Source of the DNA: Eumeta japonica
Taxonomy: Eukaryota > Arthropoda > Insecta > Lepidoptera > Psychidae
NCBI GenBank assembly: GCA_005406025.1
Contig: BGZK01000150.1
Location: 124,001-188,000 of the forward strand
Length of the DNA stretch: 64,000 bases
Reading direction: 5' to 3'
Shown here: one piece after another, positions 42,459 to 53,736 of the stretch
Numbering within the stretch: position 1 is the first letter of the stretch
How the letters are laid out: every line of letters starts with the position of its first letter
Notes under the pieces: generated by a model
What the model saw: the letters and a program-made list of their open reading frames with translations, nothing else
Databases searched by the model: none
What the model was told of the DNA's origin: nothing
Program-made: the position numbers and the translations under genes

Positions 42459-44599
42459 AGCAGAACGCACGAGAAAATAGTTATTATTTAAATAATTACA
42501 CAATACTTAACAATGTCCTAATATATCATCATACATATAAATGTACACACATACATAAACCCTACCTTTAATTAACAAAAAAATCAAATCGATAAAAATT
42601 AAGTGGTTAAGTTTCTAGAAGGACCCCACAAATAACATTATTTTATTGTTATTTACTAATAATCTATTTTAAGGAATCAAAGATATTCGTTACTCAATTG
42701 AAAATAAATTGTTAGGCAATGTACACTAAATGTATTTAATAAATGGTCCAGAATCACAATTTCACTTCAGTTAAAAATTTGTAAAAAAAATGTACTCCCG
42801 ATCAAATAACATGCATTAAAATCTATTTATATAGGAATTAGGGTTGAGAACTTGATTAATAACGAAAAATTGTTTATATACGTTAGGCTGTGCTGTAAAC
42901 ATTCAGAGGACAATTGTTACAACCGTACCCAGTTTCCCTTATGGGACTGTAGGTACAAATAACGGTCGATTTTTGGCCTTCCAGAATAAAATTAAGTATC
43001 CCTTATATTGATTGTCCTGTTGAATCAACTCACGGTTTTGTAGTTATTTACATTAAACATCATTGGATTGTCCGTCAACTTCCATATTTTTATGATATTT
43101 ATGTATAACTAGATGTTGCCAGCGACTTCGTTCGCGTGCTGGTTCGTTGTTATGTAACATGACAACGATTTAAAAATAAATAAAATCCTTCGTTGAATTT
43201 CATAACAGAAAATCTTAGTGGTCATATCATGGGGTCTTCTTCAAGGCCACAATGCTTGTAGCGAGATTTCTTCCTTTTAGAGAACTTATTGAAATTCAAG
43301 AAAAGGAAGAAATCGATAGATTAAAAAGTCAGTTATGGATAGTGAGACACATCTTTTCTTTGATAATTGCACAGTTAAAGAATCTAACGGTAGGTAGATA
43401 TCATTTGTCTAAATTTATTTAGGAGTACTTCAAATAGAAGAGGGACAAATTTGAATTTGGTCTCTGTCTAGCTCCTAGATACTGTGGCGTGTTAAATTGT
43501 ATCCTAAGTTAAGCAGTAGATTATTGCTCATAAAACACAAAAAGTTCTGTTCAAATCGACCCATCGGTTTTTGAGTCATGTTTGAACAATCAAACAGACA
43601 AATATACAAGAAAACACACAGACAAACAAAAATTTTCAAAGCAGCTGTTTTAGGGTTTGTGAATATAGTATTTAACACTTACTTTTTTCCAAAAATACTT
43701 AATTTACAGATTTGGCTTCCTTATTCTTATTACATGCATAGGTGATATTGAGATATATATGTATAGTATATAAATATATGTTTATATATGTGTTCATTTT
43801 TTTAATTTGTTCTGTTATGTCGGCAGCGAGCGTGTATTATAATATGCTATTGCAAGTGTTGTTAACCGTAATACCCTTCGATACCCATGAAATTTCAAAT
43901 TTAATATTAGACAATAACAGTTGAAAAAAGGAAACAAAATTACAGCTTGTATACGAATTTGCCTGTCATTATGCAAGGCATTGTCATATTTTTTAATTTT
44001 CAAGTTAATTCCAATTAGAGAAAATCCAATCGAAATGGGACTTGCCATTCATTAAAGTATAAGATGTGTTGTATTCAAATCCAATAGTTACATTTCCTAT
44101 TGGAAAAAGTATTTAAAACAGTTTGGAGGTTGCACCGCCGCTACGTCACATATTTTACGGTTTTATAATTGAAAACCATTTAATTAAAATATTTTAAAAA
44201 TTTCTTTTCATATCTCTGTCTGATATTTCGTAAAGTCAACTACAAATCGGACATTTTAGAAAATTTACAAAGCGCGACGAGTACAGCGATAGCTAAAGTA
44301 TAAGAATTTTAATATAATAATAATTATATAAACTCACGCCTAATAATAGTTTTTATTTATACAAGTGACATCACGAGGCTTATGATCCCCCAAGCGTCGA
44401 TGTCACATTGCTGACCCCTCTCTCGTCATCAGCGCGAAGGCACAGGCACCAGGATCCCCGACCGGATTTGCGAGTGCTCCGGCTGAAAAAAGTGTACACT
44501 TCCGGACGCACACGCCGACTTCCGGCCGATATTTTCAGTCGCGTTGTGGATACTCGAGGAAACGCATTATTATTATTATATTAGACACTTTAAATTTGG
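42459..44599. other. Intergenic DNA with repeat tails and a small ORF
   Basis: At 43108-43140 'actagatgttgccagcgact' plus 'tcgttcgcgtgct' is a diverged lepidopteran repeat end (compare 56.3 and 60.5 kb). A small ORF at 43252-43422 (56 codons, FRELIEIQEKEEIDRLKSQL) may be a transposon scrap. Otherwise AT-rich without recognised genes. Confidence 0.4.
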
Positions 44600-45820
44600 T
44601 AAAAAATATAAGCAATCCATTGGTGTTGGAATGGTGAAGATCGGTCAAGGCGATCCAGAGATATGGCGTATCGAACATCGAATATCAAACGTGTCCCGAG
44701 ATGCTCGTTTGAAAATTTTTATAGTTGTCATTATCGAGAAGAAAAAAAGCAAAAGAATCGAAGCAGCTTCCGGCTTCATCCGTGAGAAGTAGCTGTGAGA
44801 AATATCTACAGATGGTACATACTTATATGAGAGCGGAATATTGTTGAGGAGACGACATACCTCCTGGAGAAACTCCACGAGCTGGTTGAAGGTTGGCGGC
44901 ACTCAAGGAGCACTGCCGTACCTTTGTTCGAACCGCGTTTTCAACTCCACCGGAAGTTTAGCCGACGCTATGTGGAAGAGTAGGTACGACCACTCCCCAA
45001 CCAGAAGTCCAATCTCTCCAATGACTTGGTGGTCATCAGGAGAGGGTCGAGGAAGTTTATTCACGGCCTTGATTTTGCGCCCGCAACGTTCGGTAGATTT
45101 AAGACCTTCGAAGTAAAAAGAGTCCGCTAACCGCCGAACGCTCTAATAAATCCCGTACGATTGAGTAAGAATCATTAGTGATGTTCATATGTTACAACAA
45201 ACCTCTCTCGGTTCCGCTGAGAGGCAGGACAGCAATATGCAAATCTCTGACCCGCCGTGAGGTCAGCCCGCGAAGTGACTGAACCATCGAGCATGTTAAT
45301 TAACGACAGCCAGGCCTGATCTCGCCCGCTAAAGTGAGTTAAGCTTGATGTCGGCAAGTGCGAAATTAAGCCCCCCGCGTCGGCCGAGCTCGGACTAGAC
45401 CCCGCTATACGTTCCGATTCCTTTCCGCATCCCAAGTAATCGAAGGCCAGTTTTATCGAATCCGCTAATTCCAAAATTCGGAGAAAGTCCACATCAGCTT
45501 CGGTCAGAGCCGCCTCATGCTCAAGTTTAGAATCATCCTAAGTCGACAACAATGCCCCGTATGCTTCCATGAACTGGATCCGATACTCCGGGAAATCACT
45601 GAAGAGTGCCCGCAGTCCAAATTCATCAAACCACGCCGCTTTGGCTTTAAAAAAAAACCACCAAATATTTTTTGCGCGACATGTTATATGTATTGTATTC
45701 TGGACGTGTAACGAAAGAAAAAAAATATAACTCAAGTTACGTAGAAAAATAAAAAATAAATTCCTGCGGAACCCCAAAACATTTTCACCGAAAAGTGTAA
45801 GAAAATTATTGTACAACACT
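44600..45820 (-). pseudogene. BEL/Pao-type retrotransposon gag remnant
   Basis: Minus strand 45492-45175 reads HLPTSSLTHFSGRDQAWLSL and SRADLTAGQRFAYC, matching the BEL/Pao gag pattern 'LP...L.FSG....W.SF...F...V' and '...KF.YL'. The following text (about 45116-44900, several frames) continues FERRKINR-like material and VELKTRFEQRYG, then PPTFNQLVEFLQEVCRLL (44902-44850), each typical of the middle of that gag. Frameshifts near 45120 and 44900 and the absence of protease, RT and integrase show a dead fragment. Confidence 0.65.
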
Positions 45821-45829
45821 TATAGACTA

Positions 45830-46480
45830 TGAATATATTTATTTTACAAAAGAAAATCAATTAATATTGTTGCCCGCTCGCGGAACCCTTGTCCAAGGAT
45901 TCCTAGACCCTACGAGTCTAATGAAGTGAGAGAAAAAAAAAGAAAAATTATTATATAACTTAAAAACAATTATATTGCCTGCCAGCGGTATCAGTTTCTG
46001 AAAATTTTTATCAGAAACTGATTCTGCAATCCTAATAATGCCCGCCGAAAATATCTAATACAACAAAAAAACATACATCATATAATGTTAGTCAAAATAA
46101 CTTATCCGAATTAAAATGTACATAAACTATTAAACACTAAAATATAGTATTAAAGTTAAATGTTTTAAACCAAAAAAATACCTAACTAATCTGCCCGCAA
46201 ATTAATATAAACCTATTGAGAACAAAATAAACTATTCTAAAACGCTACTAACTACGTACCTAATAAATGTTAAATTAATTGCCCGCAATGTATTTTGAAT
46301 AGAATACCTATCCAAGAAAATTCGTTTAACCTAATTACGATCGTAATTTATATCAAATAATATGCCCGCCTTATATTAAGCAAAAAAGAAACCGCCCGCT
46401 TTTAAAGTAAAAACAAAATGTTGTTGTTCTTGACCGTTTACGTGTACGTAACCCGCTATCGTTATTATGAATTTAAATAA
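45830..46480. repeat. AT-rich stretch with recurrent GCGGGCA heptamers
   Basis: In otherwise AT-rich DNA the plus-strand words TGCCCGC/TGCCTGC/CGCCCGC recur near 45872, 45977, 46038, 46191, 46281, 46363 and 46393 (GCGGGCA on the minus strand). It lies just upstream of the minus-strand gag remnant, so it may be leader or LTR DNA of that element. No ORF. Confidence 0.55.
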
Positions 46481-47511
46481 ATATTTGCCTTGCAAAAAAA
46501 CTTGCCTTGTAATATCTAATACAATGTATAACATCGTCGAATTTAAAAGCTTTTGATCTTGGACGCTGCAGGTTTGGCCGGCAATCGCACGATTTACATT
46601 GCTAGTTCAAGCGTCTTCCGATAACCAGCTTGCACGTCATCTTAACAAACCCCGCGATGTACTTCAAATTGAGGGAATTCCGAATATAATAAAAGTAACC
46701 GCGAAAACCCGAAATAAAAAAAATACGATTTTTCTATTTAATTATAAAGAAACCCTCATTAAAACCGTTTTTAACCCCGCAGTAATCCTTAAGCCCTGTC
46801 TGAAACGCCAAAATGTGTACGCGCGGGACAGCCTTGGGAAGTAGTCAGTTCGGGGGCCCCCCTTCCGCCGCCTCTCGTCAGGTGTCCGGGGCGCAGGGCC
46901 GCGCCGCTCCTGTGTGCGAAGTGTGCGGCGCACACAGGCGCCAAGACAATAGGGGCGCCGCCAAAGGCGGCTCGTCTTAAAGAGCGCTGGTGCAGTGCAC
47001 TCCCACAAAAATTAAGTAATAAATATATTTCTATATGTAATCTATAAGAGATATACATTCTACTATACCTGTCTATGCACTCATAATAACAGCTTACTAG
47101 AGTTCTCTAACATATTTGGTGTTAAGTTGCAACGAGTGGAGCGCCAGCGATTGCGCTCCTATGGAGCAAATTTTAGTACAATCTCTTGCACTGTATTCAA
47201 GGAGTGCGAAAGAGAAACATCATCACGGTTCGACGCGTGAAACAAAAGATTTTGTATGAGAAATGAACTTCATCTGGAGCGCCGCTCTTGCGCCACGTTG
47301 CCAGATCGCGGTGTGATGGCGACTCGCCATTGGCGAGTGACAAATTGACACGTGTGGCCATGGCGAATGACACGCGGAGAAATGCGTTGTTGCCGTCCAT
47401 CATGTAAACAAACAAACGTGTATTTTAAACCGGTCATTAGTGTCGTGTCGTGTGTCGGTTTGTTGGTTATTTTACGGTGGTTTCTTGTAATTTACGTATT
47501 AAAAATAGTTT
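46481..47511. other. Intergenic DNA with a GC-rich patch
   Basis: 46790-47000 is strongly GC-rich ('gggccccccttccgccgcc', 'ggcgccgccaaaggcgg'), unlike its surroundings, and resembles the GC-rich subterminal DNA of hAT elements such as the one that follows. ORFs across it on the minus strand (46742-47058) are likely composition effects. Confidence 0.4.
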
Positions 47512-48300
47512 GTGCGCGACGTTTGTGTTAAAATGGAACAATACATTGTGATTTTTATTAAACATTGTGAAAAAACTCTAGAAATGCGTCTCGAACTGAA
47601 AGCTAAGGGACCACCACGGCCTGAAATTGCACTTACTCAAAAATGTCGTTCGAAAACTAAAACTTTTACGCGTGCTTTTAAATCTGAACAATATATCAAA
47701 ACACCTTGGTTGTGAAGACAGTAATAAATTATTTTGTTTCCTGTACTCGGGAAACAAAATACTTGCCGCTCCACAGACGAAATGGAATTATAATACACGT
47801 ACAGTGAAAGCTATACACGATAATTTAGAGCCTCTGAAAGAGTGTATGCAAGCAATAATGGACAGTCATAACAGTGATCTCAATAGCTACAATCAAGCTC
47901 AATCGCTCCTTTCATATTTAAATAATGAAAACCTTTTGTATTGACTGAACTTTTATGCGACGCTTATGCCGCATAATTTCCTAGAAAACCAAACTAAAAA
48001 TGAGTTATTAGTAATTTATAGAGAGGATTTTCCAATGTTGACGGCGCCGTTGCTTTACTTCAACATTTTATGGAATTTTCATTAGAATCTGTATTTGCTG
48101 AAAGCATGAAACTTTTAAATATTGTATGCACTATTCCTATGACCTCAGTAGAAGTGATAGATGTCTTCGCTCACCAAAAAGACCGGCGAATTGATTTTGT
48201 ATATAAATAAAGTTAATGGTAAGATCTTGTTTTTTGTTTTTAATTTTATTGAACACCCATAAAAATATGTCACGAGCCGCCTCTGGGCGCCGCTATCGAA
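47512..48300 (+). pseudogene. hAT transposase remnant A, internally deleted
   Basis: The 5' part (47533 on: MEQYIVIFIKHCEKTLEM; then GCEDSNKLFCFLYSGNK in another frame) looks like the N-terminus and TTF zinc finger. 47945-48190 jumps to the C-terminal end: SVFAESMKLLNIVCTIPMTS, then FAHQKDRRIDFVYK, where a live protein has the AER-F-LK segment between them. After the stop, 'gagccgcctctgggcgccgc' resembles hAT tail DNA. The DUF4371 and catalytic core are missing. Confidence 0.55.
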
Positions 48301-48307
48301 ATTATTT

Positions 48308-50502
48308 TTGTTACTCTTACACAACAACATATTTCTTTGTAGTGGAGTATTAAATGAAGTTTTAAATGCTACTTTGATCCAGTATCTAACAGAATATCCG
48401 ATTAAACAAATTAAACAGTATAATTTTCCGCGTGACTCTTCGGGGCGAAAATTTTCCGAGTATTATTATGAAAATCATTTAGGAAACGGTGAAAAGTGTC
48501 ACAAAGAGTAGCTGCTTATTCAGTGTTCAAAAATGCTGTTTATTGCTTCTGTTGCAAGCTATTTAAATCAAAACAAAAATAAATTCTGCGAGGGAGTTAG
48601 TGATTGGCAACATCTACGAGTAGCTTTCTATTGCAGCGGACATGAGAAAAGTTCTGCTCATTTCAATAATTATAAAAAATGGACAGATTTGTGTCACGCT
48701 CTTAAAAATATAAACACTATTGATGGTATACAACAAAAACTTTTAGAGGTTGAAAAGCAGCGCTGGTACAATGTAATCAAAAGAATAATATATATGGTCC
48801 AATATCTAAGTACACGAAATATGGCCTTTCGTGGCCAATGCAAAACATTATACGATCGTGACAATGGTAATTTTTTAAAATTCATTGAAATGTTAAGAAA
48901 ATTAGATCTTTCAATGACTGAACAGATGACGCGTAAGGAATGATTCGGATTTCAAAAACATGCAGACTTATCTTGGAGATAAGATCCAAAATGAAATCAT
49001 TTACATACTCGGTAACCAAATTCAACAATTTATTTTAAATTTATGTAAAATTAATAAATATTTTTCCAAAATACTGGATTGTACTTCTGACGTTCCACAC
49101 CTGAGCAATTTAGTATTTTAACAAGATTTGTCAATTTTAACACAGAAGATATAAAATTAGAAATAAGAGAGCATTCTGTCCAATTATCGATACAACTGGC
49201 GCTGGCTTAATGTCATTTATAATAGAAAAACTAGACAAAATTAATTTGGACATGAACAACTTAAGGGGATAGGGCTATGATAGTGGATCAAATATGCGCG
49301 GTAAGAATAATGGTCTTCAAAAAGATTGCTGGATCTAAATCCCCGCGCTTTCTGTGTACCGTGCGCTAGCCACAGTTTAAATTTGATAATAAACGACGCT
49401 GCCAATCTCAACCATCATACAACTGGATTTTATAGTATTGTGCAATAATTATATAAATATTTTTCGTTCTCTACCAAAAGATGGGACTTATTAAAAAGAA
49501 TAGATGCAATCAAACCGCTGTTTACAAATTTACCAGAAATTTATGGTGCATTACAAGAAATATCAAATGGTGTATCATATGATCAGAAGGCAAAATATGA
49601 CGCTAAATGTCTGGCAGAAAAAATATGCTCCTTGTCATTCATTTGTTCACTAAATATATGGCATATAATATTGGCAAAAATAAATTTTGTGAGCAAAATT
49701 CTGCAGTCCATCGATGTGAATATACAAATTGCTTTAGATGCTTTAACGGAATTATAAAAGTTTATGATAAAAATTAGACCCGACGCAAATTTTAAAGAAA
49801 TTGTAAATGATGCCATGAAAATTGCTGAAAAATTTAGATGTCGAGGCTGAATTTGAAACTTCCAGATCCAGACCCTTAAGATGTCGTAAGACTCGAAGAG
49901 TTTTGATTATGAACACGAAGACCACACTATAAATGATGCGAAAATCGCTTTTATAATTAATGTATTTTTTTATATATTGGATCAAGCTTTATCATCCGTA
50001 GACGAAAGATTTAATTTATTGAATAATCAAAATGACGTGTTTAATTTTTTTTTAAACTAAGTGATGACCAAGAACAAAGCCAATTAAAAATTAGCTGTCA
50101 TTTTTATCAGGAAAAACTTAGAGCAAATGATTAATTTGACATTAACACCGATGATTTGTGTGAAGAAATTATGTCATGTCAGTCTTTTTACAAAAAATTA
50201 AATAATGATGTGGCGAAAATTCTCGAATTTATATATTTAAACAATTTGACAGCTGTATGCCGTAACATCATAATAGGATTACGAATTTCGCTAACTATGC
50301 CAGTTACCGTAGCAAGCGCGGAAAGGTCCTTTTCTAAATTAAAATTAATAAAAAATTACCTGCGTTCAACAATGAGTCAAGAAAGATTAACAAATTTAGC
50401 AACAATATCCATAGAGGAAGCCATATTAGACCATATAGACATACACGAAACTATTAAAGATTTCGCAAACAAAAAAGCTAAAAGAGTGGAAATAATATAA
50501 TT
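48308..50502 (+). pseudogene. hAT transposase remnant B, nearly full length but decayed
   Basis: Pieces in order: 48308-48511 leader and LGNGEKCHKE; 48533-48943 TTF/DUF4371 start (QHLRVAFYCSGHEKSSAHFN, then LSTRNMAFRGQ); about 49190-49420 the core (GYDSGSNMRG-like motif, PRAFCVPCA...LNLIINDAANL); and 50156-50500 the dimerisation domain with the intact motif VASAERSFSKLKLIKNYLR. The last 114 codons are uninterrupted and end KKAKRVEII-stop. Many stops occur in the middle (48.9-50.1 kb). It is a different copy from the 21.5-kb element, which lacks the ERSFSKLK segment. Confidence 0.85.
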
Positions 50503-52039
50503 TAAATATGTTTATTTATATTCTTACACATTTTAGACTCTTGTTTAAATAAAGTATGTAAAAATTTTATTCGCGTTTTATTTTTCGCAGTAATTGGCAA
50601 GCGGAAACGAACTGGTTTTACCTATTTATGAAAATATTATCTAATTATATAAAACTAGAGAACATTTATTTTGGTCAAAGTTAACAAATAAGTAATAAAA
50701 ATTAGTTGAAACATTAAGATTCGTGAAAAAAGAGGCGCTTCATAGGTTTCGCATACAGGCGCTATGGGAGGTCGGCGCGGCCCTGCCGGGGAGTACCAGC
50801 CGAGGTCGTCTAGCGGACCCTGCTGTATTGTTGTTCACCCCCGCTGACGGCTCTTTTACCCGGAAAAACCAGTCGATCACAATCCGGCGACTGGAGAGGG
50901 GTAGTTCTCAAAAAATATCGAAAAACATATCCATACCTAGTTTAACGTGATATTAACAGTATGGCATCAGCTTATTCTTTTCTATAAACACTACTGTAAC
51001 TACACGGACCATGCACGATTTTAGTGTTCTTGTTCTCAAAAGAAGACTATCAGGTGGCCGAATACCCTAAAAATCAGTCCCTCATCATGTGGCATACCCG
51101 AATATTACGACGATATAATTTGGCTAATTCATCTCGCATTACGAAAATGTTAATTGTGATATCATTTTTTACTTTAAAAATGCATCAAATCAAATCAAAA
51201 ATATCTTTATTTCGTAGGTAATAAAATTACACTTGAAATATGTCATTAATAAATTCTCTTCGATATTACAACCTATTCCAAATGTTAATTCGCCGAGAGA
51301 AGAATGGGCAAGAAACTCAACTCAATTTACTCATCAATACAAAGGATTTAGTAATTTATAATTTAGTCGACATTTAAAAATAATATGAAATAACCTGCAA
51401 GGCGAGCAGCTCAATCCCAGGGGCTTTTTTCATTAAGATATTCCAATACGATATAATAGCCCTTGCCATATAATTTTCTTTTAACGAAACGTTTAAACTC
51501 AGTAAATGGCAAATTTTGAATTTCAGTTGGGATCAACTGAATCAACATCATTTAACAATAAATATTACTTTATACGAGTAAAGAATGATTTTAAAATTTA
51601 TTTTTTATTTTTATCCACCAAAAACAGAATCATTCACTCACATTTTATAAACACTTGTCCAGTGCTTTTGCGTTTGACTTTTCGCTACTACATTAGTGAA
51701 TGGTAGTTGGAAGTTTTGTTAGTATGATTTTATCATCATTGTTACCCGACGCCAAAGAATTTAATGAAGTATAGTGATTTTTTTTATTTATTACTTACGT
51801 ATAACATTTTCGCACATCATTCCCTCATTTGTAATTTGAACAATATAATTGTTTTATTTTGCAATAATTTTTATAATTTTTTTTGCCGCGTTTAAGAGAT
51901 ACAATATTAGCCTCCAATTACAAATCAAACTCAGATCACAAATAACTGCCTTTTTCGTCATTTTCGCATTATTGAAAGTTATATTTTTTTATTTTCCATG
52001 GTAATTTTTCGATTTTTTTTTTCTGAGAACTACCCGGAT
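50503..52039. other. Intergenic DNA with a GC-rich patch and a LINE tail
   Basis: 50750-50900 is GC-rich ('gaggtcggcgcggccctgcc') and may be hAT terminal DNA. 51183-51340 is, on the minus strand, the 3' end of the Jockey-type LINE ('tacctacgaaataaagatat', then TTTGATTTGATTTG). The rest is AT-rich with no gene seen. Confidence 0.45.
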
Positions 52040-52480
52040 ACATTTGCCAAATACATTCACTTTCGGCTTGGACGTCCAACTATTTTTACAAATGTGTAAG
52101 AAAATGAAGAATTATGTAACAGTTTTAGGGTTGAATTTTCTACCACTACACAACAACGAGATCTGGTCGAATGTTGCAAGAGATTTCGCAAAAAATGCTC
52201 AATTGCCTAATTCTATAGGAGGGCATGACGGGATACACATTGGAGTATAGAATTTTGCACACAATGGATCTACAAATTTTAACTGTAAAAAGTTTTTCTC
52301 TATGGTATTAACGGCTATGGCAAGTACCGAATACTTTATTTATATTGATATAGGAGGCTAAGATCCATCCATCTTTAAAGCATCTGTATTCCATAAACAA
52401 TATGAAAAAAAAACGTTCAAAGTCTAACAAAACTAACGGTCGCCGTTTGTTCTCGTTGGAGATAGAACATTAGAATTCAT
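52040..52480 (+). pseudogene. Second Harbinger (HARBI1-like) transposase fragment
   Basis: 52140-52360 reads EIWSNVARDFAKNAQLPNSI, then GGHDGIHIGV (first catalytic Asp region, IGAIDGKHI in live copies), a stop, then NCKKFFSMVLTAMASTEYFIYIDI and, after another stop, PSIFKASVFHKQYE. Only the first half of the DDE domain is present. It is on the opposite strand from, and different in sequence to, the 36.7-39.2 kb transposase. Confidence 0.75.
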
Positions 52481-52549
52481 TCGTTAATGAAAATTTATTA
52501 TATGTAAAAAAAAAAATTATAAATGTTCAAAGTCGATATAAACTCAATA

Positions 52550-52985
52550 CCGTAAATAAAAATAAACTGATTTCACATGTTAGTCGACTAAGTAAAGTCA
52601 CAAATTCATCTAGAGGGCTCTGTGTGCGCATGTTCAATAAGGTTCCTGTGGGTATGCAAGATTTACCCTATATAAGTTTAAGTGTTATTAAACAATCACT
52701 CAGTAAAAGGGTATTACAAAATTTCCGAATATTTAGAAGACAAATATCCACGGGCATAAGCGGCTCGACTTCTTACCGGGCTGTTTCGTCCTTAAAGGTT
52801 TTATTTGTTTTGGCTAGGCATGAACAAATTTGAAAAGAACCTTTAAGTTTCTTGCTCGTTCTTCTTGAGGAAAAGCTGCCTTCCGAACGAGCGGTGAAGT
52901 GTAAATTCGTAAAAAATTATGACGTATTTCAAGTGTTATTTTGTAACCTATGAAATAGAGATATTTTGAATTTGAATTTGAATTA
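52550..52985 (+). pseudogene. LINE ORF2 3' end and tail
   Basis: The frame ending at 52833 reads LCVRMFNKVPVGMQDLPYIS, the conserved C-terminal segment of many lepidopteran LINE ORF2 proteins. It is followed by a 3' UTR ending 'aaatagagatattttgaatt' and TTTGAATTTGAATT at 52970-52983. Severely 5'-truncated insertion. Confidence 0.7.
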
Positions 52986-53620
52986 ACTTGACTAGCTTGA
53001 CTAGAATGGAAATGAGGAACAGTATCGAAATCAGGATTGAGAGCGCGATCGGTCTAGATATAAGATGAAGGGATTCATTTTATGTCCACGGGCGGAGCTG
53101 CGGGCGAATACTAGTCCTGTATGAAATAAATATTTGCAAATATTGAAACAAGTTTGCGCAAGGAAAGCCTTCGAACTTATATCAATAAATGTTACGGTGA
53201 CAGTGAAATTAAGGCGTTCGATGAAATGCCCGGGGGCGATGTTGCGGCCCGTTAACTAGATTCGTCCCTTCGTTCGGTGCCGACGACAACGACCGATTGC
53301 GCAAATCTCTAAATAGAGACTATTCGGGGACTAGTAGAGAAAATATTTTCAAAAGTTAGCATTTGGGTAGAACTCAAAAATCCGAATTTCCCGCAGCCGC
53401 CGCACCATGAGAACAGTGGAAAACACACAAATCTTAAATTTTGAAAGGCGATAAATTACTATATTTTTGCATTACAGCGCTCAGCGAATGCAACTACAAA
53501 ATCTTTTGTATATTCAAAATCAGAAACAAAAGGCTTATTGAACCAGTTGTTCGCGAAATGAATTATTATCTCAAATGCAATATTTGTGGTGCATGTTTGC
53601 ATTGGTTTCTGCGTAAATTG
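52986..53620. other. 5' flank of gene 2
   Basis: Contains a repeat end ('cacgggcggagctgcgggcg' near 53089) of the family seen at 56.3 and 60.5 kb, then unique DNA up to the promoter. The ORF at 53441-53740 spans the promoter and exon 1 and is chance apart from its end. Confidence 0.45.
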
Positions 53621-53625
53621 CACGG

Positions 53626-53697
53626 TATAAAAACGTCGTGTGCATTCTGCAGATGCATAGTTCAGTTCGCAGTCGGTGGTCGGACCCAGGAAGAACC
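53626..53697 (+). promoter_or_regulatory. Core promoter and 5' leader of gene 2
   Basis: TATAAAAA at 53626-53633 is followed by an initiator-like TTCAGTT at 53661-53667 and the leader to the ATG at 53698. The A of TCA is about 38 bp from the TATA start, slightly longer than ideal, so initiation could be a few bases upstream. A strong TATA box plus an arthropod initiator (TCAGT) fits a gene expressed at high level in one tissue, such as silk genes. The context ACC before ATG, with A at -3, is favourable. Confidence 0.65.
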
Positions 53698-53736
53698 ATG
53701 CGGCTGTACCTGGTGTGCCTGTTCCTGGTGCTCAGC
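53698..53736 (+). CDS. Gene 2 exon 1: signal peptide (MRLYLVCLFLVLS)
   Basis: 39 coding nt ending AGC|GTGAGT, phase 0. A 13-residue start with Leu/Val core. A very short first exon holding only the start of the signal peptide is the usual arrangement in lepidopteran silk genes (fibroin heavy chain and sericins). Confidence 0.82.

Noticed and set aside
46742..47058. Overlapping minus-strand ORFs (88-89 codons)
   Set aside because: Explained by a short GC-rich patch; no conserved motif, and they overlap each other in different frames.
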